Part shown: positions 1 through 9,925 of the stretch, piece by piece
Layout of the letters: each line of letters opens with the position of its first letter
Numbering within the stretch: position 1 is the first letter of the stretch
Source of the DNA: Hysterangium stoloniferum
Lineage: Eukaryota; Basidiomycota; Agaricomycetes; Hysterangiales; Hysterangiaceae
Length of the DNA: 64,000 nt
Direction: 5' to 3'
Assembly (NCBI GenBank): GCA_015178975.1
Contig: WHVD01000066.1
Coordinates: 412,053 to 476,052, forward strand
Notes under the pieces: generated by a model
What the model was told of the DNA's origin: nothing
What the model saw: only the letters and a program-made list of their open reading frames with translations
The model's database searches: none
Made by a program: the position numbers and the translations under genes

Positions 1-1515
1 GCTTGGGTAATTGCCGTATTGCTAGTGCCGTCAAACAGACGCAAGGAAATTGTGGGAACAGAATGGAGTTTCAGATCATGTTTTGAGGCAAAGGTGGTAT
101 CTACAAAACAGTGTGTGGAGCCAGAATCTATCAGAGCTCGGAACACTAAATTTCCAAGAAAGTCAGAAACAAGTTTTACAAATAATGAATCGGGATTAGA
201 GAGAGCGGACACGTTGAGACGGATAACCTCGGAAACATGGAGAGAGTCAACGCAAGCCTCTGTCCATGCAGATTCTGGAGGGTTGCTTACTCTTTTTCGA
301 CTCCATGGTGGGTTTTTCCTTAGACGTTGTAGTCATAGTGGAAGTTGCTGCGTGAGCCTTGGAAGAGTTAGATTTAATGGTACAGTTGGAAACCTTGTGT
401 CCGCCTTTCCCACAGAAAAGCCAGAGGTCGTTGTCCATACATCGTTGTTTCTCCTTCGGGGTGAGTTTACCGTCAGTACCCAACAAATGGGAAATGTCGG
501 GTTTGTTGGAAGTTACTGTTTTTCCTTGTTGGATTTCTTGTCTTTCTTCCGGTCGGAGTTTGATTTGCCAGTATTAGTGCCAGAGTTGCCGGTGTTATTG
601 CCTGAGTTGTTGCTGGAAGACTTGCTAGTCGACACCTTGTTATTCTGAGAACATTCCGTTGGGTTCTCTCGAGAGACCTCGGCTTTTTGTTCCCAATAAC
701 GGGCATCGGATGTTTGAGCTTTAATCCGCATGAGTTGGAGAGTTTTCGGCTTTCCATCTTTGCAGATCTCGTCTTTAAGGCGTGACAGAAGTCCCATATA
801 GAAATGGTGTCTGAGGGTGGAATCGTCCCATCCACATCATGCGGCGAGGGTATTGAACTTGATGAGATAATCGGAAACTCGTTGGTTGTCCTTCATCTTG
901 AGCGTCATTAATTCATTTTCCACTTTGCCGGATTGATTGTAAGGTCTGAAATTAGTTTCCAGTTCTTCCACAAAAGCGTCCCAGTCATTGAGCCATACGG
1001 GTGTCTCATTGGATATTCCAGATAGTCCGGGTTCAAACCAATCTTGAGTGGTATCCTTGAGATAAGAGAGCGTGAAATTGACTTTTCAACTGTCGGATTT
1101 AAATGCAGCGGGTTGATCACGGAAACTGAAACGGCATTGGAGAAGGAAATTCTTCAATTTTTTCGGATCCTTGCTAGTAAATGGTTCGGGTTCTTTGACT
1201 CCGGTGCGGGATGATTCTTTACTATCCTCAGTGGATTTCAAGTAGTCAGCGAATTTCACAATGGAGTTGATAAACAACATTTCAGTCGGTTCATTGGAAG
1301 ATTTCTTTTTCGATGTCTCCGGCTGATCTTCTGCTTCGTTGTCGGAAGTGTGGGGAATATTGGTATCCTTCATTACCTCAGTAATCTCCTCGGTAACTTT
1401 CTTCGACTGAAGCTGATGTTGTCGGCTCAATTGGGGTTTCGGGTTGAGTGGTGTAAAGTTGCAACAGGGATTGAAGTTGGGATGGTCCTTCGGCAGCTTT
1501 GCGTTTGGGACCCAT
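1..1515 (-). pseudogene. Gypsy family A gag-protease, decayed, runs off window
   Basis: This is the 5' coding part of a Ty3/gypsy chromovirus read on the minus strand. The likely start is the ATG at 1515 (MGPKRKAAEG), 34 bp inside the LTR and in the place where family B has its MPPRR or MPPRK start. The frame breaks near 1400 and continues as an open stretch 1430-1086 that ends after FSFRDQPAAFKSDS, matching a capsid segment of family B. A zinc knuckle lies near 440-395 but its first Cys is Trp (WLFCGKGGHKVSNC), so it is probably not functional. The aspartic protease motif LIDSGSTH is read near 145-120. Reverse transcriptase and integrase would lie beyond position 1. Several frameshifts make this a dead copy. 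Family assignment is firm; exact protein borders are not. Confidence 0.8.
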
Positions 1516-1536
1516 GATGAGCGAGTCGCAGAGTTG

Positions 1537-1547
1537 AGATCTGATAT
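1537..1547 (-). other. Self-priming primer-binding site of gypsy A
   Basis: Two bases inside the LTR, the minus strand reads ATATCAGATCT. Its exact complement AGATCTGATAT occurs inside the LTR at 1800-1790, about 30 bp downstream of a TATA-like TTATATTA (1838-1829). That is the expected 5' end of the transcript. An 11-nt match between mRNA 5' end and primer site is the arrangement known from Tf1/sushi-type elements, which prime from their own RNA rather than from a tRNA. Confidence 0.65.
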
Positions 1548-1549
1548 AC

Positions 1550-2093
1550 TGTTAAGTGCCGTGTCAAGAACTTATTCCAGAACTATTGGAAGGTCACCGG
1601 GAAGTCAGGAACTATCAGATAGGGTCAGGACGTCGGCTTCAGCTTATGTGCTGCGCCTCTACGCAAATGCTCAAAGTCCATAATTTCAGAAGTAAGGCTT
1701 ACGATGGAAGATACGGATATTCAGAGTTCCAAAGAGTTCCGAATATCGAGCGTACAGAAAGACGGGAGGAGGAATAAGAAACTAAGTCAATATCAGATCT
1801 AAAGTAAAGTACAAATTCGCGGAAACTAATATAAGTCTACTCGTTATTGCACTACAAACTAAGACCATAATAAGACGGAAATGGAAGTGTTCTTAAAATG
1901 GAAATACAATAAGACATATTAGGGAGACAATATTCCGAAATGGGAATATAACAAACAAACAAGTGAATACTTGTCAACAGACAAATTACCAAATGCAGAA
2001 CAAGGGAAGAATGCAGATGATACGGTAACTATGATGTTCTGTAGTCGGAGATCGGAAGTCGGATATTGAAACATCCAGGAATGGGTCGTAACA
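1550..2093 (-). repeat. 5' LTR of gypsy family A (544 bp)
   Basis: The repeat begins and ends with TGTTA/TAACA and is the same length as, and nearly identical to, the solo copy at 37316-37859. It flanks the gag of family A on the correct side for a minus-strand 5' LTR. The element sits inside an older family B LTR piece, whose sequence resumes at 2094. The other TSD lies outside the window. Confidence 0.85.
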
Positions 2094-2480
2094 GCGGAGT
2101 CCAAAATGTGACAGGTCATTTGACCATAATGGGAATGGGGCTTGGTTAGAGAGCTGACAGGTTTTCTGGGGAGTGTCTGGTGACTGATTTGTGGGACACA
2201 GGGATGACATGTGTGGGTCCTGGGTGGGGTATTCCAGTGACTGGTACATGAGACAACAAAGGTCAGACATGGACAGGTTTGACATCTGGGTCCTGGCAGG
2301 TATTCCAGTTAATTGATAACTGGTGTGTAAAGGGTGCAGGTGCATATAGGGTAGTGCCCAGATTCTGGTGGGTTTTCTGGTCGTAACATCTGGAGTCTGG
2401 TGGCTAGTTCATGCAATATAGAAAGTCAGATATCTATAGGATGGGTTCTGGGACCTGGCAGGTTTCCTGGTCCTAACAAA
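2094..2480 (-). repeat. Family B LTR remnants, minus
   Basis: The sequence matches the U3 part of family B LTRs: the stretches around GTGACAGGTCATTTGACC and the terminal CTGGTCGTAACA. A first end is seen near 2389 and a second similar end (GGTCCTAACA) near 2480, so two partial LTRs are abutted. The family A element inserted into the first. Confidence 0.65.
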
Positions 2481-4077
2481 ATGTGTATTGACTATCTAAT
2501 GCAATACTAGTTTCTAGGGAGAAGAGTAATTGGACTACTGTTGGTAATATAACTGTAGTGTAAATGGAAAATAGCTAAGAGAGACTCAAACCTTAATTCT
2601 TTTATTCCACAATAGATCAAGTTACAAGTGTTCAGGTAAGAATTACTTAAATGTTGTAAGTAGTGGAATGAGATGTGGACAGAGTTCACATCAATTGAGA
2701 GGTTTGAGTTCAGGGGTAAAGGTCTCTGTCATTCTAGTGTTAGTGCACCCACAAGTATAGATGATGCCTTGAGCTAATGGTAAGTTAAGGAATATCTTAA
2801 TGGAAAAACAAAAGAAAAATAAAGGAAGAAATAAGGGAAAAAATAGAAGATAGACTATATCAGGTTACTAGAGTAAAAATTATAATAGAAATGATTATAT
2901 CATCCCTCTTACAGAGTATGATATTACAGTTCTATGTGTTCAGTTATGTTCTATAATGTTCCCTGGGTTTTTCTAATATTTTTGGTATTTTCCTAGCACT
3001 GTAGGTGCAGTAGTTAGTTAAATAGCTGGATAATTAGCTAGCCTTATTTGCATGTATTTGGGCTGGTAAACAAGTGCCCATGGTACAACTTGTTAGAATT
3101 TTATGATTTACTTGGCTTGAGTTGGGTACATGGGAACTTGTTGCAAATGTATATTGAGTGTAGTACAAGTAAGCTAAATTATATACCTACCAGTAATACC
3201 ATAGCTGGTTACCCCTCAATCACATGCAACATTGTTCACAAATCCAAAGATCTAATACAACTATGCCTGTGAATGTGTGAGAAAGTAACCTAGAGCTGAC
3301 TTTCATGTCACTCTCCACAGTCTATCTGAACCTTGTGGGTGGTATTCCAGCTAGATATTTAATTGGTTTATCAACATGAGGGAGCATACAGTAGGTAGAA
3401 AGAAGCATTTGCAAGCAACAACACAATAATAATGTGACAATGATGCCATATAGTGTGTGTTGGGTTGGAAAGAGTATCTGTAAGGCTGCAAATAAAAGGG
3501 AGGGAAGCTGCATAAAGATGCATGGTAATGTCCAATAGGAAAGAAGAGAATAAATACGTGATTTGAATGAAGGAATTTCAACAAGGAAGTATGAGAAATA
3601 TTGGATGAATGGTGAAGGAATGGGATCAGATCATATTGGAGAACAGTAACCATGGGAACAAAGATAGGGAGTGAAAGCATCACATCACAAAGGTGGGTAA
3701 TAGAGTGGCAGGGGTAGTGAGTTAGGAATCACATATTAGGCCTGCTACTTCACAGGACTGAGACTTGATGTGCTTCATTCTTGTGCAATGAGAGGGAAGT
3801 GGAACAGTAGGAAACCTAGGTAACAACCCAATCATACCCCCATCTTCAAAGGATGTAGTATGAGTATGTAAAGAAGCCAACAACAGGGGATGAACATGCT
3901 CCTGAGCCATACAAGGAACCTGGGAGGCTTGTGGAGCCTGTATAATAGAATTCCCAGACCAGGTGACCCACTAGACATGTGAACTGCACTGGGTGATGAT
4001 CCAGTTCACATTTCTTCAGTGATAGATGATAATGGGTGACTAGCTGATCAAACTGATATGGGGAGATGTGGACACTC
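2481..4077. other. AT-rich interval without a recognisable gene
   Basis: No supported coding region. A diverged piece similar to LTR family D is visible at about 2735-2935: it has the shared phrase GTGCACCCACAAGTATA followed by an A-rich stretch and a final CTCTTACA. The rest looks like decayed repeat DNA. Confidence 0.4.
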
Positions 4078-5900
4078 TGTAATGTATTCAGGGGTTTCTC
4101 TTAGATAGCTCAATATATGCTATAGTGCCACAGAGCTTCAACAATAAAACAAGCAAAGGTCCAGTAATTTAAATACTGATAGATTAATGAGCTGTGCTAT
4201 TAAGCTTAAACAACTCAAATCAATGTTTATTTTGATTATCGAAAGGTTCAATAGACAATATATGACTCTTTTAGCAAATAAAAGAACTATTCCTTGAGAA
4301 TAGGGGCTAAAAGCTGAGTATATGCGCAGTACCTTAGCAGAGACTTGATATAAAGCTTCGGATTCTTGTATCCTTATTTTTAGCTATTAATAGATATTTA
4401 ACAAGGTGTTAAATAATTTATTAATAGAGAAAATAATTTGTGTTGGATTATTTGAGTGCTTGTACTTGATTAATTCAATAAACTTAGGGCTGGGCCTTGA
4501 ATAATCTAGTATTGGCAGGGATTTCAGTAAGGATACTTATTTTAGGTTTACTATGTATTTAGTAAGCCTAAGGGTAGCTGTGAGGCTGGGGGAAACTTAG
4601 ATGATTAGCTAAGTTCAAAAGTGCTGACAAAGATTCAAGATTCTGCAAGTGTAGGTGCTTGCAGTTAGTGTATCAGACTAAGGCTATTATTGTCCTTAGG
4701 ATGATTAGATAAGCTTCTGAGCTGTGCAGTAAAATATGTGAGATATATGATGATTTTATTGGAAACTTGGCCCTCCTTATATACATTTTGATAACTAAAT
4801 ATTTAACTAAATATTTATTTTATGAGGTGATAGTTAGGTCATAATGACCTCATATTCTACTTATTTTTTACCCTTTATTTATCATATGATTCCCCTCTCT
4901 GAGACAAGGTTCCAACCTTTGGCTTGAACACAAAGGTTCAAGGCCGCAGTCCCAGGACAGAAGCAAATGCTGAGTCAGTGGAATCAAATAATGACTTGAG
5001 TAAGTCATTACAGTCACATTTGTGACTGAATGATATCCCGAGGTTGGAGGCTTATCTAATAGGTCACATGACTCCAAATTTTTATTTATTTATTTATTTT
5101 GATATATTTGTATCCTGCTTCAAGCAACAATGGCTAACTGCGGCTAGGGGGGTGAAAAGGGCCCCAGAGAAACTATGCTACAGTGGTACAAAGTCCTGAG
5201 TGAGCTATGTGTGTGGAAGGGATTTTAGTAAGCAAAGGGGGGCATGTAGATATATACATGGTATAGAGCTGAGGCCTTGAGGCCTTGGGCTGAAGCCCCA
5301 AGAAAAGCCCGAGATCCTGCTAGCAGGCATTGACAAGGGCTGCAGGCACACTGAAGTCTTGCATTGCTAGTGCATAGGTAAATGCTGGAGTCAGGGGTGG
5401 GTAGGAAGGGTAGACTACTGCCAGGCAGCAGTCATGGTTGGTAGGTGCCAGTGACGTTCCGCAGATGACACTGGTGCACGGCTGAAGGCTGCCGACTTTG
5501 ACAGAGCAGTGAATTCAGAGGCCCCCAAACCTGTTCACTGTCATCCATCTCTCTGCCCCTCACCATGAGCACTGGGGGCCCCAACCCCAGAGGCAGGTGG
5601 TGGTCACGGAACAAGAGAGCCTTGTCACATGACTCCAAAAATGTGCACTGGAGCAAGCAATGTGCTGAAAAGCAATAACTAAGTAAATAAGATATAAATA
5701 ATTAGTTAAAAATTATAATAAATTAACTAAGATATAATAGCATTATATGAGTTCATATATGCTATTATTATGCAAAGTTAAAAGGAACCAGGCCTTATAT
5801 TTCACAATAGAATATAATAAAAATACAATAAATTCGAGAAAATATTAAATAATTCAAAGAAAATTAAGAGAACCTTATGAGATAATGCTGATACCTCCCA
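4078..5900 (-). repeat. LTR family F copy with a nested insertion
   Basis: This is the reverse complement of the repeat at 39125-40402 over its full length (for example the end TGTAATGTATTCAGGGG). It differs mainly by a 545-bp insertion at 5079-5623. Read on the minus strand it starts TGGGAGGTATC and ends ATTACA. No clean TSD is left. No coding region belongs to it. Confidence 0.7.
5079..5623 (-). mobile_element. SINE- or LINE-like non-LTR insertion
   Basis: The insert is bounded by a perfect 16-bp duplication GTCACATGACTCCAAA (5063-5078 and 5624-5639). Its left end is a TTTATTTATTTATTTA run, i.e. an A-rich 3' tail on the minus strand. The empty site is preserved in the other family F copy (near 39400). 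A long TSD plus A-rich tail is typical of target-primed reverse transcription. I see no reverse-transcriptase ORF, so a SINE or a 5'-truncated LINE both fit. Confidence 0.7.
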
Positions 5901-6258
5901 TGCACTGGGATGTAGATGATAATGCCATGAGAATATTTAATTCTAATTTGACAGAGGCTGTGAATATACATCTCCTCATATTTTGATAAGTTTTTTCTTG
6001 GGAACAAGTATTGCTGGTGATGAGGAAGGGGATTGGAATGCCATGGGCCTGAGGTTGCAAGGGAGATGTTGATAAGGGGAGGGAACTGAATGGGATTTGA
6101 CTGACAGTGATTTGGATGATGAGGCAATCCCAGACATGCCATAGATGTTAGACAAATGATTAATGAAATTGAATAGGTTGCATGATTAATGAGTCTGTCA
6201 TCAGTGCCAAAGTACATATGCTGTATGTAAGATAGTGGGGACATGACCACAATTGTGA
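5901..6258. other. Interval with no recognised feature
   Basis: Flank of the gypsy B1 insertion. No supported ORF, RNA or repeat was seen. Confidence 0.3.
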
Positions 6259-6263
6259 CTTGG

Positions 6264-7163
6264 TGTTACGACTGGACAATCCTGCCAGACTCCGGACAAT
6301 CCCGCCAGACTCCAGACAATCCCGCCAGACTCCGGACAATCCCGCCAGACTCCGGGCACTAACCCGTACACCCCCATGCACTACAAGCACCAATTGTCTG
6401 TTTATAGGATTTCCTGCCCGGACTCTGTTACATCAAGACTTGTTACATTTGACCTCATTACGACACATATCAGTCACTGGACTTCCCCTGGACTCCGTCT
6501 CTGTCTATGTCCATCTTCGTCCCACGCATCAGTCACTGGACCCCACTCAGAATCCCGTCACCACTCTAATCGAGCCCCATTCCTGTTTTAGTCAAATGAC
6601 CTGTCACGATTTAGGACTCTGCTCCCACTCCATTTCCCATTATGGGTTATGCTTTGTCACGATTCTGATTCCGCTCTGTTCTGTCCCGTTCCTAACACCA
6701 ATTTGGTGTTTACTATTCCCGTTTTATGTTTTGTTAGTTTCATTTCGTCATTACTGGATTTGGTATGTCATTCACTCCATGGTCTATATAAACTGGCAGA
6801 TGTTGTACATACAATCCAGTCAGAAAATTAGCTTAGATTCCCCCCAGTAATCTAATAACATTTTCTGCTCTAAAACCTTACTTGATTCACATCACTTTCA
6901 CTAGTCGGAGCCCACAGGCTCTGGCGCATCTATCTCCCTCAACTATCTCGACTCATGACCCACGACCTCCAACTTACAACCCACAACCCCCAACTTACAA
7001 CCTATGACCCACGAACCCCACCCAGACTCCCTGGGATCCCCATCCGCCTGTTTGAAATTGGACAACACAATCTAGCAAGGGCGCAGCCTATAAGCTGAAG
7101 CCAAGTCCTACCGGATATCCTGCGGGTTTCTCCAGAAACCCGCCCTGTGTGTGTATCCTAACA
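6264..7163 (+). repeat. 5' LTR of gypsy B1
   Basis: Runs from TGTTACGACTGG to CCTAACA. It is longer than other family B LTRs because a 23-bp unit containing ACAATCCCGCCAGACTCC is repeated in tandem near 6280-6358. The same family is represented at 13688, 16318, 19143, 38542 (minus) and 55628 (minus). Confidence 0.92.
6785..6828 (+). promoter_or_regulatory. B1 LTR core promoter and inferred RNA start
   Basis: TATATAAA at 6785-6792 is followed 33 bp later by AGTCAGAAAAT (6818-6828), the exact complement of the primer-binding site at 7166-7176. The pairing predicts that transcription starts at about 6818. The same box and start block recur in every well-preserved family B LTR here. Confidence 0.65.
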
Positions 7164-7165
7164 GT

Positions 7166-7176
7166 ATTTTCTGACT
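7166..7176 (+). other. Self-priming primer-binding site of gypsy B1
   Basis: ATTTTCTGACT begins two bases after the LTR and is fully complementary to the presumed mRNA 5' end at 6818-6828. Spacing and 11-nt length are the same as in family A and in B2 (55615-55625, minus). This is the Tf1-type self-priming layout. Confidence 0.7.
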
Positions 7177-7198
7177 AACACTCGCAGATTGTTTTCAT

Positions 7199-8480
7199 TA
7201 TGCCACCAAGAAGAAGTACACGCGCACAGTCATCATTACCTGGACCGTCGACTCTTCATTCCCCGTTAGCTCTGTATACCAGTCAGACGCTTGTGAACCA
7301 GTCGTAAACCATGGAAGAAGCCCGTATCGAAGAAGTCCCAGAAAACCAGGACGAATCCGAGCACGAGGATGAGTCTGTGGCCCCCAACAAGGGCAAAGGT
7401 GTCGAAAATCCTCTGTCTGTTCAACGACCACACTTGGGGGATCCTACTTCTGAGTTTTTAGCAGGCACTATAGATAAATTCATGATGCACCTGCTTGAAG
7501 AACGAAAGAAAAAGGAACAAGAACCTCCACGGTCAAAAGTCAATCCTCCAGAACCCTTCACGGGTTCCAACCCAAACAAACTCTCTACTTTCCTCATGCA
7601 ATGTCACTTCAATTTCCATGATCATGCCACTGCATTCTCCACAGACTCCTGAAAAGTCAACTACACACTTTCATATTTGTCGGGATCCACGTTGAAATGG
7701 TTCGAACCGGCTTTTAGTGGGATTTCCGAGGAAGAGCCGCTCTGGCTTGACAATTGGGAGGCTTTTGTTGAGGAGCTTGAAACCAACTTCGGCCCGTATG
7801 ACCTGACAGGAGAAGCCGAGAATAGTCTCACAAATCTTCATATGAAGGACACGCAGCACATCACGGACTACATCATCCAATTCAATAATCTTGCAGCTCG
7901 CTGTCAGTGGGGCGATCCCGCTCTCTGCCATCAATTCTATGCCAGTCTGCCGTCCTGCCTTAAAGATGAAGTCTCGAAAGGAGAAGATGGCAAGCCAAAA
8001 ACATTGTCCCGTATGCGCCTCAAAGCTCAAAATGCGGACGCACGTTATTGGGAACGTTGTGCGGAAGTTGCCCGCGAGACCTCCACGGACAAAGTGAACA
8101 AGTCCACGGCCAATAAAAACAACAACAATAATTCATCAACCAGCAACCAGAACTCCACGCAATCCAACAAGAAGAACGACTAAAAGTCTTCAAACAACAA
8201 CAACAACAAGGACAATAAGGACAATAACAAGGGTCAACAGTCTGGCAAGCAAGCCGGAAAACCTGACCTCTCAGGCAAACTCGGACCCGATGGCAAATTG
8301 ACCCCACATGAAAGACAATGTCGTATGGACAACAACCTCTGTCTCTTGTGTGGGAAACCTGGTCATCAAGTCCCGGAATGTCCGCTGGCAAAAGCAAACT
8401 CTTCGAAGGGTCGAACAGCCAAGGCCTCCACGGAAATCCCATCGAAGGACAAACCGGCTTCCAACTCAAAAAAAGAGTAA
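7199..8480 (+). pseudogene. Gag of gypsy B1, interrupted
   Basis: Starts at ATG 7199 (MPPRRSTRAQ), the same start as the intact B2 gag. An in-frame TAA ends the first 35 codons. The frame resumes at 7311 (MEEARIEEVPENQ), and there are further stops near 7650 and 8181. The capsid-like core SGSTLKWFEPAFSGISEEEP lies at 7680-7740. The zinc knuckle CLLCGKPGHQVPEC is near 8340-8385 and is intact (Cx2Cx4Hx4C). Gag would coat the genomic RNA in the cytoplasmic particle. The Asn/Gln-rich linker (8110-8230) is low complexity. Confidence 0.85.
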
Positions 8481-8499
8481 GCAACCCCGCGGACTCTGT

Positions 8500-9925
8500 G
8501 CGGGTTAGGGGTTGCGTTGCCTCTCCGTGCATTCAAGAGTTTACTTGTCTCAACGCATCCGCTCTTTCACATTCTGATTCATTTTTCATTAAACTTATGT
8601 CTAATATGATTCCGAAATTCGTTTTTTCAGCTCTCATAGATTCCGGCTCGACTCATTGTTTTTTAGATACAAAATTCACGCAAAAAAATTCTTTGTCAAC
8701 TTATTCGATAAATCCCATCAGTCTCCGCCTCTTTGATGGCACAAGTAATTCGGTTGTTACCCAAGCTTGTGATTTACCCATCAGTTTCCCTTGTGGAACA
8801 TCTCAATTGGTCACTTTCTATGTGACCCAGTTAGACTCAAGTTGCTCGGTGGTCCTAGGACATAACTGGCTTACCCGCTACAATCCGTTGATTTATTGGA
8901 TAGCTAACAGTATAACATTCCGGACTCCCACAGCAGCCGAGGAAACTGCACCTGTCTCGGCCTCCACGGCACCCATGACCTTCCTGGCACCTGCAGTCTC
9001 GAGGACTCCTGTGATTCCTACGGCACTAATAGCTTCCCCGGAACCCATGGCACCTCCGTCCATTTCTCTGATTAATGCTGCAGCTTTTATTAGGGCTTCA
9101 AAAATGGATGGGTCCCAGGCGTTCACTATCAGCTTGAAAATTGATGAAGCAACTGGACGTTTTTCAACCCCCCGGTATCTGAATCTGAGCAAGCCGCTGA
9201 CCTAGAAGGTGTCCCGGAGAAATATCATGACTTTGCAGATGTTTTTAGCAAGCGAAAAGCTGACTGGCTTCCACCTCACAGAGAATACAACTTAAAAATC
9301 GATCTTGAAGATGGCGCCCAGCCACCCCTAGGACATATTTACCCGCTCTCGTCCACGGAACTTTCTGCAATCCGTGATTTCCTGGATGAACATTTGTCCA
9401 TAGGTTTTATCTGACCCTCAAAGTCTCCTTTTGGAGCACCTGTTCTGTTTGTCAGAAAAAAGGATGGATCCCTTTGACTATGTGTTGATTTTAGAGGACT
9501 CAATGCTGTCACCAAGAAGGATAAATATCCACTCCCACTTATATCTGACCTGCTTGATGCTCCGTGGAATGCCCGGATTTACACCAAAATAGATCTCAAA
9601 CATGCCTATCATTTGGTCCATATTGCCACGGGCAACGAATGGAAAACCACTTTAGAACCCGCTATGGGGCCTTTGAGTGGTTGGTGATGCCCTTTGGACT
9701 CACCAATGCTCTGTCTGTTTTTCAGCATTTTATCAATGACATTTTCTCCAACATGCTCGATGTATGCGTCATTGTTTACTTGGATGACATTCTTATCTAC
9801 TCCGAGAATCCCATGGAACACGACAAACAAGTCCGTGAAGTTCTCCGGAGACTCAGACAATATGGTGTATTCATGAATGGTAAAAAATGTACTTTTGACA
9901 CGGACTCCGTGGAATACCGGGTTTC
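8500..9925 (+). pseudogene. Protease and N-terminal reverse transcriptase of B1
   Basis: The aspartic protease motif FSALIDSGSTHCFLDTKF is read near 8620-8680. After a Pro/Ala-rich linker comes the reverse-transcriptase N-terminus (DFLDEHLSIGF, FGAPVLFVRKKDGSL, then LCVDFRGLNAVTKKDKYPLP). The catalytic YLDD box (VIVYLDDILIYSE) is at about 9773-9805. Frame changes occur near 9200, 9650 and 9915, and stops at two Arg positions can be explained by CGA-to-TGA changes. One of these (GSL-stop-LCVDF) is shared with element B2. Not functional as it stands. Confidence 0.85.

Noticed and set aside
19..648. 209-codon plus-strand ORF
   Set aside because: It is the antisense shadow of the gypsy A gag zinc-knuckle and protease region, where the minus strand gives recognisable motifs.
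2507..2935. A fourth solo LTR-D
   Set aside because: The 3' part is similar to LTR-D, but no 5' end or duplication could be found, so it is only noted as a remnant.
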